A stretch of DNA of 45,608 bases, from positions 1-45,608 of IMG/VR virus record IMGVR_UViG_3300043446_004445. One strand, given 5' to 3'. The stretch is from a virus. Shown here one piece after another: positions 1 to 7,248 of this stretch. The first letter of the stretch is position 1; each line of letters begins with the position of its first letter. The notes beneath the pieces are model-generated. The model had not been told where the DNA came from. It searched no databases and saw only the letters and a list, made by a program, of their open reading frames with translations. The translations under genes and the position numbers were made by a program.

Positions 1-127
1 ACCGCCGGCCAGTCCGGCTCGATCGTCATCACCCAGGGCTCTGGCACGGCGTACACCGTCGCCTACGGCAGCTACTGGAAGTTCTCCGGTGGCACACCAA
101 CGATGAGCACCGGCCTGAGTTCGGTCT
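1..127. repeat. Terminal direct repeat, left copy
   Basis: The first 127 bases are identical to bases 45482-45608. The repeat lies inside a tail-fibre reading frame that continues across the join. An exact 127-base overlap is what a de Bruijn assembler with k=127 leaves on a circular contig, so I read it as an assembly overlap and not as a biological terminal repeat. The unique genome is then 45,481 bp, circular or circularly permuted. A short biological terminal repeat cannot be excluded from sequence alone. Confidence 0.9.
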
Positions 128-195
128 CGACGCTGGTCTATTACGTCGAGAGCGCTACTCGCATCACCGCCCAACTGCTCACCAACGTGGCCTGA
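1..195 (+). CDS. Tail fibre protein, C-terminal part (continues from 45608)
   Basis: Frame 1 is open from base 1 to a TGA at 193-195 and has no start. It is the C-terminal end of the gene that begins at 43175. Joining 43175-45481 to 1-195 gives an uninterrupted protein of 833 residues. The visible C-terminus is glycine-, serine- and threonine-rich with alternating hydrophobic residues, as expected for a beta-structured fibre tip. The next gene starts one base after the stop, which suggests translational coupling. Confidence 0.9.
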   Translation, partial: TAGQSGSIVITQGSGTAYTVAYGSYWKFSGGTPTMSTGLSSVSTLVYYVESATRITAQLLTNVA

Positions 196-196
196 T

Positions 197-2536
197 ATGT
201 CGATCCCAGGAAGCGCTAATCCCCTGCTGCTGAAGAGCGCAGCGTCTGCAACGTACAGCATCGGCCGTTCGCTCCGTTTCAACGCACCCGACTCGGCCTA
301 CCTCAGCCGTACCCCGAGCGTGGCGGGCAACAGGAAGACCTGGACCTGGGCGGGGTGGGTGAAGAGGAGCACTCTCAGTAGCGGAGGCGCTAAAGGGCTT
401 TTCTTAGGAGGAACTAACCCCGACCGTTGGTGTATTGAATTTTCAAATGATTATCTTTATGTTGGCGGCACTATTGGCGGTTCTGATAAAAACATCGCCG
501 TCTCGGCTTTATTCCGTGACGTTTCCGCGTGGTATCACATTGTTATTGTTTGTGATACAACTCAATCCACATCAACAGATCGGATCAAGTTTTATTCCAA
601 CGGAGTTCGGCTTACTGACTTCGTAAACAGCACTGGCTTTCCAGCGCAGAATACTGATCTAGCTATCAACAATACGGTTGCTCATCAAATCGGCAATGAT
701 AACGCCTCTTCAGATCGCTATTTTGACGGCTACCTAGCCGACATCCACTTCATTGACGGTCAAGCCCTAACCCCCACCAGCTTCGGCGAGTTCGACACCA
801 ACGGCATCTGGCAACCCAAGGCATTTACGGGAAGCTACGGCACCAACGGCTTCCACCTGCCGTTCTCGGATAACAGTGCAGCAACTGCCGCCGCATTAGG
901 GAAGGACACTAGTGGCAACGGTAACAACTTCACCCCATCGAATTTGTCAGTCACCGCAGGTGCAGGCAACGACAGCCTCGTAGACGTTCCCACTAATGGC
1001 TCGCAGACGGATACGGGTGTGGGCGGTGAGGTGAGGGGGAATTACTGCTGCTTGAACCCTCTGCAGAATGGCGGCAACACATTAAGCAACGGAAACCTTG
1101 ACGCGGCAACAGTAAGCAATAAAGCCACAGCGTCCACCATAGGTGTGTCGTCGGGGAAATGGTATTGCGAAGTCACGGTTAACACTATAAACAATGGCGG
1201 GCAGGTTGGCATTGCCACGAATGCTTTCAACCTAAACACATATCTTGGAGGGGACGCAAACGGATGGGCTTACGCATTTGATGGCAAAAAGGCGAACAAT
1301 GCTTCCGTAGCTTCCTACGGTGCCACATACACTACCAATGATGTTATAGGCATTGCTCTCGACCTTGATGCCGGAACACTTGTTTTCTATAAAAACGGAT
1401 CAAGTCAAGGAACAGCGTACTCAAGCCTTCCTGCTGGTACTTACTTCTTTGCTTTTGGCGGCGGAGGAACTACCCCGGCGTTTTCTTTATCGTGGAACTT
1501 CGGCCAACGCCCCTTTGCCTATCCCGTAAGCGGCTTCAAGGCGCTCTGCACGGCAAACCTGCCGGCGCCCACCATCGTTAAGCCGAGCACGGTGATGGAT
1601 GTAGCCCTGTGGACTGGGACGGGCGCCACACTCACAGCCACCAGTTCTCTCGGCTTCAGCCCGGATCTGGTCTGGATTAAGTCCCGCTCAGCCGCAACAG
1701 ATAACACCATCTACGATGCTGTGCGCGGCGCTCAAGCACGGCTGGAATCCAACAATACTGATGCTGAAGTCACCAGCGATGGCGGCCTAACCGCCTTCAA
1801 CAGCAACGGCTTCACGCTGGGCACTTTAGCGCAAGTCAATACCAATAGCGCAACGTATGCGGGCTGGTGCTGGGACAGGAGCGTATCAGCCGGCTTTGAC
1901 ATTGTGACCTACACGGGCAACGGATCTAATCGCACGATCTCTCATTCCCTTGGCGTAGCGCCGCAGCTCATCATTGTCAAGCAACGCACGGCAGCTTCAA
2001 CAACAAACTGGGCAGTTTGGCACTCCAGCCTTGCCAATACGGAATACCTGCTGCTCAATACCACTGGCGCCAAAGCTACGGGTGCTACCTATTGGAACAG
2101 CACGTCTCCCACGTCGTCGGTGTTCAGCCTTGGCACTGCGGCCGATGTGAATACGAACGCTGGAACTTATGTGGCGTATCTCTGGGCGCCAGTAGCCGGC
2201 TTTAGCGCGCTCGGCAGTTACACCGGCAACGGCAGCGCGGATGGGCCGTTTGTGTATACAGGGATGCGCCCAAGGTATTTGTTAGTTAAGCGAACCGATG
2301 CAATTTCTTCCTGGGAAGTGTACGACGCTGCAAGAAACCCAAGCAACCTTGTAACTCAACTGCTTGAAGCAAATACGGCAGGCTCGGAATTTACGGGGAC
2401 CACCAATTATGTTGTTGATTTCCTCAGTAACGGATTCAAGCCTCGCGGGACTTTCACCGACCTAAACGCATCAGGCGGCACCTACATCTACGCAGCATTT
2501 GCTGAGGCGCCCTTCTCCATCGCCCGCGCCCGATGA
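197..2536 (+). CDS. Lectin-like tail protein with LamG-type and SPRY-type domains
   Basis: This 779-residue protein is probably a receptor-binding tail fibre or tip component. Residues about 15-210 look like a LamG/concanavalin A-like jelly roll: a SLRFN start, the segment WTWAGWVKRS, and DGYLADIHFIDGQ near the end. Residues about 300-430 look like a SPRY domain (SSGKWYCEV, GIALDLDAGTLVFYKNG). The C-terminal half repeats a module with VWIKSRS, SNGFTLG and AGWCWD-like segments, the DUF7483-type arrangement of marine and cyanophage tail proteins. The base composition of about 360-760 and 1090-1480 is more AT-rich than its surroundings, as if the ligand-binding parts were exchanged. Domain calls are family recognition from motifs; the ligand is unknown. 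Confidence 0.8.
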   Translation: MSIPGSANPLLLKSAASATYSIGRSLRFNAPDSAYLSRTPSVAGNRKTWTWAGWVKRSTLSSGGAKGLFLGGTNPDRWCIEFSNDYLYVGGTIGGSDKNIAVSALFRDVSAWYHIVIVCDTTQSTSTDRIKFYSNGVRLTDFVNSTGFPAQNTDLAINNTVAHQIGNDNASSDRYFDGYLADIHFIDGQALTPTSFGEFDTNGIWQPKAFTGSYGTNGFHLPFSDNSAATAAALGKDTSGNGNNFTPSNLSVTAGAGNDSLVDVPTNGSQTDTGVGGEVRGNYCCLNPLQNGGNTLSNGNLDAATVSNKATASTIGVSSGKWYCEVTVNTINNGGQVGIATNAFNLNTYLGGDANGWAYAFDGKKANNASVASYGATYTTNDVIGIALDLDAGTLVFYKNGSSQGTAYSSLPAGTYFFAFGGGGTTPAFSLSWNFGQRPFAYPVSGFKALCTANLPAPTIVKPSTVMDVALWTGTGATLTATSSLGFSPDLVWIKSRSAATDNTIYDAVRGAQARLESNNTDAEVTSDGGLTAFNSNGFTLGTLAQVNTNSATYAGWCWDRSVSAGFDIVTYTGNGSNRTISHSLGVAPQLIIVKQRTAASTTNWAVWHSSLANTEYLLLNTTGAKATGATYWNSTSPTSSVFSLGTAADVNTNAGTYVAYLWAPVAGFSALGSYTGNGSADGPFVYTGMRPRYLLVKRTDAISSWEVYDAARNPSNLVTQLLEANTAGSEFTGTTNYVVDFLSNGFKPRGTFTDLNASGGTYIYAAFAEAPFSIARAR

Positions 2537-2584
2537 CCCCTAGGCCCGCCGGGCCCTGCCCCATCTAACACCGCATTACCCACC

Positions 2585-3091
2585 ATGTTCATCCTTCCTG
2601 ACGGCCGCCCCATTTCACCAGATGTGCCATTTGAGCTGGGTGATGTGAGTTACCCCGCCAACTGGCTCCGCCTCGCCACCCCCGAGGAGCGCGACGCGAT
2701 CGGCATCACGGAGGTGCCCGACCCCGCTCCCTACGACCAGCGCTTCTACTGGGGGCCGGGCCTGCCCAAGGACCATACCCAACTGGTCGAGCAGTGGACC
2801 GCCCAGACCCGCACCACTGCCGGCACGCTGCTGGCACCCACCGACTGGATGGTGGTCCGCAAAGTAGACAACGGCACCGAGATCCCCATCGACTGGCAGC
2901 TCTGGCGTGAAACAGTGCGCATGGCCGTTGGCACCAAGGTGACCGCCATCGCCGCTACTGCTAGCACCGATGAACTAGCCGCCTACATCACTGGCGCCGA
3001 CTACCCCACCTGGCCATCAGACCCGAGCCAGCCAATGCCAGAGATTCCTGTAATGTCTGCAGGCGTATCATCTGACCTCGGCATCAACTGA
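2585..3091 (+). CDS. Probable tail-fibre assembly chaperone-like protein
   Basis: This 168-residue protein lies directly after the lectin-like tail protein. The central segment TLLAPTDWMVVRKVDNG, followed by IPIDWQLWRETVR, matches the recurrent pattern of phage fibre chaperones of the DUF4376/XkdW type (LL..SDW..vR...P...W..yR). The N-terminus holds aromatic segments such as FYWGPGLPKD. The stop overlaps the next start (ATGA at 3090-3093). A role in folding or attaching the preceding fibre is inferred from position and this motif only. Confidence 0.6.
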   Translation: MFILPDGRPISPDVPFELGDVSYPANWLRLATPEERDAIGITEVPDPAPYDQRFYWGPGLPKDHTQLVEQWTAQTRTTAGTLLAPTDWMVVRKVDNGTEIPIDWQLWRETVRMAVGTKVTAIAATASTDELAAYITGADYPTWPSDPSQPMPEIPVMSAGVSSDLGIN

Positions 3092-3225
3092 TGGCAGCCA
3101 AATCCAAAACAGCACTGGGGCGTGTCGACCACAAAAGCCGTCCTCCCAAAAAGACACGCCAAGGCCAAGGTCTACACAGCCTGCCTAATCACGGCCGCAA
3201 GAAAACCCGCGGCCAAGGCCGATAA
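3091..3225 (+). CDS. Small very basic protein, 44 aa
   Basis: An ATG overlapping the previous stop opens 44 codons ending in TAA at 3223-3225. The product is rich in Lys, Arg, Gly and Gln, with segments GRVDHKSRPPKKTRQGQG and GRKKTRGQGR, and has no hydrophobic core. Very similar tiny proteins occur near tail-fibre genes in cyanophages, but I know no function for them. Nucleic-acid binding or a structural internal role is possible. The codon use and the ATGA coupling support it as a real gene. Confidence 0.65.
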   Translation: MAAKSKTALGRVDHKSRPPKKTRQGQGLHSLPNHGRKKTRGQGR

Positions 3226-3255
3226 ACTACAAAAAAGGCTTGCGTATGCCTCGCA

Positions 3256-3498
3256 ATGACTCCACCCGACGAGGCTTCCCCAGCCACACCTAACCCCTGG
3301 AACCAAGCCGTTCCAGCACTCCTTACCGCTTCGGTCCTTGGCCTAGGCGGTCTTTTCATGCAAGTCGCCAAGCTTGACCAATCCGTTAGCACTGTTGCCG
3401 CAGATATTCAAGAACTCAAAAACGACAGCAAAGAACGCCTAACTGATCTAGAAAGCCGCGTTCGCCAAATCGAAGTCCGCATCGCCAACACAAAATGA
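3256..3498 (+). CDS. Small membrane-anchored coiled-coil protein, lysis-region candidate
   Basis: This 80-residue protein has a Pro-rich N-terminus, one hydrophobic segment at about residues 19-37 (VPALLTASVLGLGGLFMQV) and a heptad-like charged tail (about 40-78) ending in IRIANTK-like sequence. One transmembrane helix followed by a coiled coil, just upstream of the endolysin region, fits a holin accessory or spanin-like protein. No lipobox is visible. The next gene overlaps its stop by four bases. Confidence 0.6.
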   Translation: MTPPDEASPATPNPWNQAVPALLTASVLGLGGLFMQVAKLDQSVSTVAADIQELKNDSKERLTDLESRVRQIEVRIANTK

Positions 3499-3680
3499 GC
3501 ATCGTCCACTCCACCAACTACGAAGGCGGCTACGCACTGGAACAACTAGAAAACGAACGCGGCGAAATTTACTACCGCGCCTGCAAAAACAGCATTTGCC
3601 GCTACGCCGAAGACGAATACATTGCCCGCATGTACCTCGAAGGCATGGGCTGGAACTCTACGCAGCCTCCGATTGATTGA
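3495..3680 (+). CDS. Hypothetical protein, 61 aa
   Basis: The ATG overlaps the upstream TGA (ATGA), so this gene is translationally coupled to the membrane/coiled-coil gene. The 61-residue product is acidic, with YYRACKNSICRYAEDEYIARMYLEG in which two Cys are spaced five residues apart. It resembles no family I can name. Its last 23 bases overlap the 3' end of the convergent HNH gene. Confidence 0.6.
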   Translation: MSIVHSTNYEGGYALEQLENERGEIYYRACKNSICRYAEDEYIARMYLEGMGWNSTQPPID

Positions 3681-3984
3681 TCCAGTAATCAATCTCCTGC
3701 TCTAACCTGGCATCCCAAAACTCCTGCGATCTAAACCACTCCCGCCAATCCGAACTAGCTTTCCTCACATTGCACGACAAACACGCTGGAACCATATTTT
3801 TCGGATGTGTGTGCCCACCTTTACTTTTAGCAATGACGTGATCAAGCGTCGCAGACTTACCTAAATCACAATGGCAATACGCACACCTGTTACGCCAGCG
3901 CCAAATAATTTCTTGCCTAAACCTTAAACGCGCCTCTTTTTTGTTTAAGTATTCGCCATCCTCGATGTGATGGTCCATACCCAC
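3658..3984 (-). CDS. HNH endonuclease, small
   Basis: This 108-residue protein carries a complete HNH/zinc-ribbon core: CAYC (residues about 34-37), then LDHVIAKSKGGHTHPKNMVPACLSCNVRK, with DH, the Asn of KNM and the second CxxC. Small free-standing HNH proteins act as homing or packaging nucleases. It is the only minus-strand gene between the tail-fibre and endolysin genes, its 3' end overlaps the convergent gene, and it is more AT-rich than its neighbours. These points suggest a mobile insertion. No intron borders are evident, because the flanking genes are intact. Confidence 0.88.
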   Translation of the reverse strand: MGMDHHIEDGEYLNKKEARLRFRQEIIWRWRNRCAYCHCDLGKSATLDHVIAKSKGGHTHPKNMVPACLSCNVRKASSDWREWFRSQEFWDARLEQEIDYWINQSEAA

Positions 3985-4077
3985 GAGTAGCTGCCTAAAC
4001 GGTAGCGGTAGAAACCGTTACGTGTACTGGCGCTCTTTTCTAGTACAGCTACACTCCAATAAGATTCCACGAATCTC

Positions 4078-4218
4078 ATGGATCCCGCCACTACTGCTGT
4101 TATTGCGATTGCAATCGCCGCAATCTCTGAAATTCTTTCGTTGTATCCCGGCATCAGAGCCAACGGCATCGTGCAAGCCCTCCTGATGCTGGCACGCACT
4201 GCCTTCCCAAAGCGCTAA
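4078..4218 (+). CDS. Small hydrophobic holin-like protein, 46 aa
   Basis: ATG 4078 opens 46 codons to TAA 4216-4218. Residues about 5-22 form one hydrophobic helix (TTAVIAIAIAAISEILSL); residues 30-39 form a second, shorter hydrophobic stretch; the tail is basic (RTAFPKR). Similar short proteins beginning MDPAT occur in cyanophages. Position just before the endolysin suggests a holin or antiholin, but this is inference. The last codons hold a canonical -1 slippery heptamer followed by a hairpin, so a longer product is likely. The 93 bases upstream hold a small hairpin (3998-4019) and no recognised promoter. Confidence 0.7.
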   Translation: MDPATTAVIAIAIAAISEILSLYPGIRANGIVQALLMLARTAFPKR

Positions 4219-4248
4219 TTGCTGATCCAGCCCTGCTCGCGGATCAGC
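4206..4248 (+). promoter_or_regulatory. Candidate programmed -1 frameshift signal
   Basis: The heptamer CCCAAAG occupies 4206-4212 in the X XXY YYZ phase of the 46-aa gene (TTC CCA AAG). The zero-frame TAA follows two codons later, at 4216. After an 8-base spacer, a perfect 8-bp stem begins: GCTGATCC (4221-4228), a 12-base loop, GGATCAGC (4241-4248). The -1 frame stays open for 57 codons. Slippery site, spacer and hairpin are seen directly; frameshifting is inferred. The phage uses the near-identical CCCAAAA heptamer in its tail chaperone gene, which makes the reading more credible. Confidence 0.6.
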
Positions 4249-4385
4249 CGTTACCGCCAAAACCGGTTGTCGTTAATAAACCCATCAACGACGCACTACA
4301 AACCGGAGACAGCCGCCTCCTAGGTGGCGCCATGAGCATCCACGCCCCCTGGTCCGATGGCAACAAACCAGATCCGTCTACTTGA
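4212..4385 (+). CDS. -1 frame extension of the holin-like protein
   Basis: From the slippery site the -1 frame encodes 57 residues before TGA at 4383-4385, giving a 102-residue fusion with the 46-aa gene. The extension is hydrophilic and Pro-rich (LPPKPVVVNKPIND, then HAPWSDGNKPDP). Its codons favour C-ending forms as in neighbouring genes. No ATG, GTG or TTG starts this frame near its beginning; the only internal ATG (4332) would give 17 residues. It overlaps the endolysin start by 29 bases. It would add a soluble domain to the membrane helix. The alternative is a non-coding frame open by chance. Confidence 0.5.
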   Translation, partial: ALIADPALLADQPLPPKPVVVNKPINDALQTGDSRLLGGAMSIHAPWSDGNKPDPST

Positions 4386-5484
4386 TCTGTTCCGTTACTA
4401 CAAAAGTCTGCCCCACCAAATGGCAGCCATCACCGAGCTGGAACACATCATCAACAAGGCCAACCCCCATATCCTTAGCCGCGATCAGGCCTGGTTCAAA
4501 ACTTGGAGCGTTGCCGGCAAACAAAGCCGCTTCCCCAACACCTGGGAAGGCGTGCTTGAAGCTGCCCGTGTCGCTGGAGCTAAATTCCCCGAACTGGTTT
4601 CTGCCCAATGGGCACTGGAATCCGGTTACGGAAAATTTGTCTCCGGCCGCAACAATTTCTTCGGTCTAAAAGGTGACGGCACCGCCACAAACACCCAAGA
4701 ATTTATTAACAACCAGTGGATCACAGTCACAGCATCATTCATTGACTTTCCCGACGTACTGTCCTGCGTCATCTACCTCGTAGATCGCTGGTACAAGGAC
4801 TACAAAACCTACAAAGGCTGCAACAACGCAACTACACGCGAAGAAGCAGCCAAGTGGTTAGTAAAAGAAAACTACGCCACCGATCCAGATTACGCCAACA
4901 AACTAATTGCTTTAATGAACCAGCACACTGGAACAAACCCTGCAGTGCGACCCCAACAAAAAGTTCTCAAAGTCGCCTACGAATACCAGCTTGGAGCTGA
5001 CGACGGCCCAACAGGTTACCGCCAGTGTTTTAGTTCCAGCTGCGCGATGGTTGCCCGCTACTACGGCAAGATCTCCGGCGACTACGAATACAACAAAATC
5101 CGCGCCCGCTTTGGCGACACCACCGACCCCAAAGCCCAAATCGCCGCCCTCAAAGTACTGGGACTAACCGCCACCTTCGAAATGGATGGCACAGTCGAGG
5201 CCCTCGAAAACGAAATCAACGAAGGCCACCCCGTCCCAGTCGGCTGGCTCCACAAAGGACTTGTCAGCTCACCTACCGGCACCGGCCACTGGAGCGTAAT
5301 TATCGGCTACACCCCCAGCCACTTCATCCATAACGACCCTTTTGGCGAAGCCAACCTCTCAGTCGGCGGCTACGTCAGCAACAAAGGCGGCGCCGGAATT
5401 GCTTATTCCCGAAAAAACTGGCTGCCTCGCTGGCTGATTGACGGTGACGACACCGGCTGGTTCATGAAAATCCGCGCAAAGTAA
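4357..5484 (+). CDS. Endolysin: glucosaminidase plus C39-like peptidase
   Basis: This 375-residue protein has two enzyme domains. Residues about 60-190 resemble the endo-beta-N-acetylglucosaminidase (lysozyme-like) fold: VSAQWALESGYGK with E88 as probable catalytic acid, then NNFFGLKGDG and a YATDPDYANKL end. Residues about 205-370 resemble papain-fold C39-type peptidases: YRQCFSSSCAMV (C224 or C229 as nucleophile), GHWSVIIGY with H311, and HNDPFGE with D327. The combination would cut both glycan and peptide bonds of cyanobacterial peptidoglycan. There is no signal peptide, so export would need the holin encoded just upstream. The ATG at 4357 gives the full first domain. Confidence 0.88.
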   Translation: MATNQIRLLDLFRYYKSLPHQMAAITELEHIINKANPHILSRDQAWFKTWSVAGKQSRFPNTWEGVLEAARVAGAKFPELVSAQWALESGYGKFVSGRNNFFGLKGDGTATNTQEFINNQWITVTASFIDFPDVLSCVIYLVDRWYKDYKTYKGCNNATTREEAAKWLVKENYATDPDYANKLIALMNQHTGTNPAVRPQQKVLKVAYEYQLGADDGPTGYRQCFSSSCAMVARYYGKISGDYEYNKIRARFGDTTDPKAQIAALKVLGLTATFEMDGTVEALENEINEGHPVPVGWLHKGLVSSPTGTGHWSVIIGYTPSHFIHNDPFGEANLSVGGYVSNKGGAGIAYSRKNWLPRWLIDGDDTGWFMKIRAK

Positions 5485-5486
5485 CC

Positions 5487-5708
5487 ATGCGTCCCATCGA
5501 ACACAGCACCGAATCCAGCTTCCACAAAGCCGCCACAGACAAGTGGCTGGTGGACCGCTTCAATTCCGGCGACTACCGAGGCCTCCTCGAAGCAGCCCTC
5601 ATCCTGAACACGCTCTACCAGCTGGAGCAGACAAAAGCCCGGTGGGCAATCCGCGAAGCCGCAGACAACCTCACCGAGCGTTTCGGCCTAGACCGCGACT
5701 CGGCCTAA
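5487..5708 (+). CDS. Hypothetical helical protein, 73 aa
   Basis: ATG follows the endolysin stop by two bases, so it is probably co-translated as the last gene of this plus-strand unit. The 73-residue product is predicted largely helical and charged (WLVDRFNSGDYRGLLEAALILNTLYQLEQ). No family is recognised. It converges on the minus-strand operon that ends at 5721, and I see no clear stem-loop terminator in the 12-base gap. Confidence 0.6.
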   Translation: MRPIEHSTESSFHKAATDKWLVDRFNSGDYRGLLEAALILNTLYQLEQTKARWAIREAADNLTERFGLDRDSA

Positions 5709-5720
5709 GGCAACAACTTC

Positions 5721-5957
5721 TTACACAGACACAGAACTAGGAGACAAATCACCCAGTACATCACCATCAGGTAGAGCACAAGCACTAGCGTCTGGCTCAT
5801 CAGCCACCCACTGGATGTACAACCCTGTGTACAGGCTATGCAGCGGATGGTCCTTGGAATCCCGCCCATCTGCCAAATACAGCGAATCAAGAAAATCAGC
5901 CCGCCGCTGATCTTCCACAACCTTCGCCCAAGCGTCTTTAGCCCACTGCTGGATCAT
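5721..5957 (-). CDS. Hypothetical acidic protein, 78 aa
   Basis: This is the last gene of the long minus-strand operon. Its ATG overlaps the stop of the preceding gene (positions 5954-5957). The product starts with a helical segment (MIQQWAKDAWAKVVEDQRRADFLDSLYL) and has an acidic, Ser-rich C-terminus. I recognise no family. A competing reading in another frame (5705-5920) lacks the coupling and is rejected. Confidence 0.55.
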   Translation of the reverse strand: MIQQWAKDAWAKVVEDQRRADFLDSLYLADGRDSKDHPLHSLYTGLYIQWVADEPDASACALPDGDVLGDLSPSSVSV

Positions 5958-6259
5958 TTGCCTTCCATCAATTTTTTACGGGCTCGGGCCGCAGCCTTAG
6001 GTCCCGTATGCGATCGCACCAGTTTAGGTTTCGCCGCCGTCTTGGCTGGAACCTCAACCCTGCAGTTTGGGTAACGGTTTTCAGCAAAAAAGATCGCCTG
6101 CTTCAGCGACTCGGCCTTGACCAAATCCCGCATAGCGCCCTGCCCAGGCAGCCACACCTTCAGCTCGAACAGCTGCGTTTTATCCGCACTGGTACGCGAG
6201 ATACCTTCACCCAACCGCACCTCGCGGTCAGTTTCCCACTGGAGCGGGTTCATTTCCAA
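5954..6259 (-). CDS. Hypothetical basic protein, 101 aa
   Basis: This 101-residue protein has a mixed alpha/beta centre (KTQLFELKVWLPGQGAMRDLVKAESLKQAIFFAENRYP) and a strongly basic tail (KPKLVRSHTGPKAAARARKKLMEGK) that could bind nucleic acid or a partner. The middle, with its AESLKQAIFFAENRYPNC segment, resembles small phage proteins built on one beta-alpha-beta unit. It overlaps the upstream gene by 10 bases and the downstream gene by 4. The segment coding its tail includes the only GCGATCGC (HIP1) octamer I noticed, near 6009. Confidence 0.6.
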   Translation of the reverse strand: MEMNPLQWETDREVRLGEGISRTSADKTQLFELKVWLPGQGAMRDLVKAESLKQAIFFAENRYPNCRVEVPAKTAAKPKLVRSHTGPKAAARARKKLMEGK

Positions 6260-6468
6260 GACCTCGGATATGCCGGCTCATCCACGCTATGAACCGCAAT
6301 CGGGCCATCAAAGCACTCCGCCACAACTTGCGCAGCTGCGACAGCCCGCTCGTACGTGACCCAGCTCGACGCATCATCTTTCAATGCCGTCACAGCAATC
6401 CCCGTACCTGGGCCATAAACCGCCGTGACCCACCGATCCCCGACCATCACCACGTAGCGCGTCATCAC
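6250..6468 (-). CDS. Hypothetical protein, 72 aa
   Basis: The 72-residue product starts with beta-prone sequence (RYVVMVGDRWVTAVYGPGTGIAV) and ends in a helix plus a short strand. No family is recognised. A reasonable GGAG ribosome site lies just before the start on the minus strand. A TACTGTGTAA-type element lies between this start and the previous gene, so it may have its own promoter or operator. Confidence 0.55.
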   Translation of the reverse strand: MMTRYVVMVGDRWVTAVYGPGTGIAVTALKDDASSWVTYERAVAAAQVVAECFDGPIAVHSVDEPAYPRSWK

Positions 6469-6480
6469 TCTCCAAATAAA

Positions 6481-6493
6481 TACTGTGTAAGAC
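6481..6493 (+). promoter_or_regulatory. TACTGTGTAAGAC element
   Basis: This 13-base word recurs exactly at 17413-17425 and with changes at 23050 and, on the minus strand, at 6838 and 6856. Here it lies 12 bases upstream of the minus-strand start at 6468, so for that gene it reads GTCTTACACAGTA. The core TAC-TGT-GTA is a near palindrome, so it may be an operator rather than a promoter. The 75-base gap holds nothing else I recognise. Confidence 0.45.
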
Positions 6494-6543
6494 TACTAAC
6501 TTCTTACAGAATCCGGGCCACTATGACACCGTGTAACTGAGTC

Positions 6544-6810
6544 TCATGGGTCTTTCCTTTCTTCTTGCCTGGAGCGCATCCGGCCTTCCACGCGTCGCTT
6601 TACTGACTCCCGCCAAGCCGCCTCATCCGCAGCCTCCGCCGCCTTGTACTCCGTGGACGGCAACGCCTCCTCCAACGCTTGGTACACCATCTCGCGCAAC
6701 AACCCCGTCACTTTTTTATTCTGTTCTGCCGCAAGTTTCTCGGCCAACTTGTACCTATGAGGATCTAAAAGCAGCTGGCAGTACAATTTTGAGCCGTGTT
6801 GTAAGGGCAT
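6544..6810 (-). CDS. Ribbon-helix-helix-like DNA-binding protein
   Basis: The 88-residue product has an N-terminal pattern typical of ribbon-helix-helix regulators: a short strand (KLYCQLLLD) followed by helices (PHRYKLAEKLAAEQNKKVTGLLREMVYQALEEAL). The C-terminal 40 residues are charged (SVKRRVEGRMRSRQEERKDP). RHH proteins dimerise and bind short palindromes as repressors. Two tandem TACTGTGT elements lie immediately upstream of its own start, so autoregulation through them is a natural hypothesis. The assignment rests on pattern, not on an alignment. Confidence 0.6.
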   Translation of the reverse strand: MPLQHGSKLYCQLLLDPHRYKLAEKLAAEQNKKVTGLLREMVYQALEEALPSTEYKAAEAADEAAWRESVKRRVEGRMRSRQEERKDP

Positions 6811-6828
6811 GAATCGTGGGCTAGTCTC

Positions 6829-6856
6829 CTACACAGTAGCACAATGCGACACAGTA
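6829..6856 (-). promoter_or_regulatory. Tandem TACTGTGT promoter/operator elements
   Basis: On the minus strand, TACTGTGTC (6856-6848) and TACTGTGTA (6838-6830) are repeated 18 bases apart, ending about 20 bases before the RHH start codon. The second copy is followed by GGAG. The sequence TACTG-TGTAGG fits an extended -10 box. Two copies at nearly two helical turns would also suit a dimeric repressor such as the RHH protein they precede. Confidence 0.5.
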
Positions 6857-6859
6857 GAC

Positions 6860-7069
6860 CTACCAGCGCACATCCTCGTCTACCCACTTCCGCCAAGCAT
6901 TGGCCTGCGCCACCCGCGCTCCGCCCCTCTGCTTGGCACACCCCTTCCTAATCTGCCTCGCCCACTCCAAAAACGCCGCAGCCCGCTGCAAATCCGCAGT
7001 CTTCGCCATCCGCACCTCCTGCTGGAGCCACTCCAGCATTAACTCCCTTCCCGTACGGGCGCGGCTCAT
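6860..7069 (-). CDS. Hypothetical basic helical protein, 69 aa
   Basis: This protein is Arg/Lys/Ala-rich and almost entirely helix-forming (GRELMLEWLQQEVRMAKTADLQRAAAFLEWARQIRKG), ending in WRKWVDEDVRW. Its start overlaps the upstream stop by four bases (7066-7069). I recognise no family. It lies between the polymerase-distal genes and the RHH gene, with about 50 regulatory bases after its stop. Confidence 0.55.
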   Translation of the reverse strand: MSRARTGRELMLEWLQQEVRMAKTADLQRAAAFLEWARQIRKGCAKQRGGARVAQANAWRKWVDEDVRW

Positions 7070-7248
7070 GCGATCAACTCTGAGACTCTCGTAATGGACT
7101 GGGGCATGTGATCAGGAAAAAGCTCCAGCGCCTTCTGCTTTGCAGTGAAGGCATCTGGAGCAGTAACGAAAGCGTCGTGCATCGCACCATGCCGCTGATA
7201 GAGCCGCACGCGATACTCGAACTCTTGGATCACTTGGCCTCTTGCCAA
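7066..7248 (-). CDS. Hypothetical protein, 60 aa
   Basis: The start lies inside the last codons of the DNA polymerase gene (19-base overlap). The product is a compact alpha/beta protein: a strand (IQEFEYRVRLYQRHG), then AMHDAFVTAPDAFTAKQKALELFPDHM. The order strand, then helix with A.DA..A...A.ELFP resembles short phage proteins that carry one beta-beta-alpha unit. No function is assigned. Confidence 0.6.
   Translation of the reverse strand: MARGQVIQEFEYRVRLYQRHGAMHDAFVTAPDAFTAKQKALELFPDHMPQSITRVSELIA

Noticed and set aside
4018-4260. Minus-strand frame opposite the holin-like gene
   Set aside because: No ribosome site and no homology-like features; the opposite strand has a better supported gene and frameshift cassette.
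6009-6016. HIP1 octamer GCGATCGC
   Set aside because: Only one copy was noticed. One palindrome is not evidence of a HIP1-rich host or of a function.
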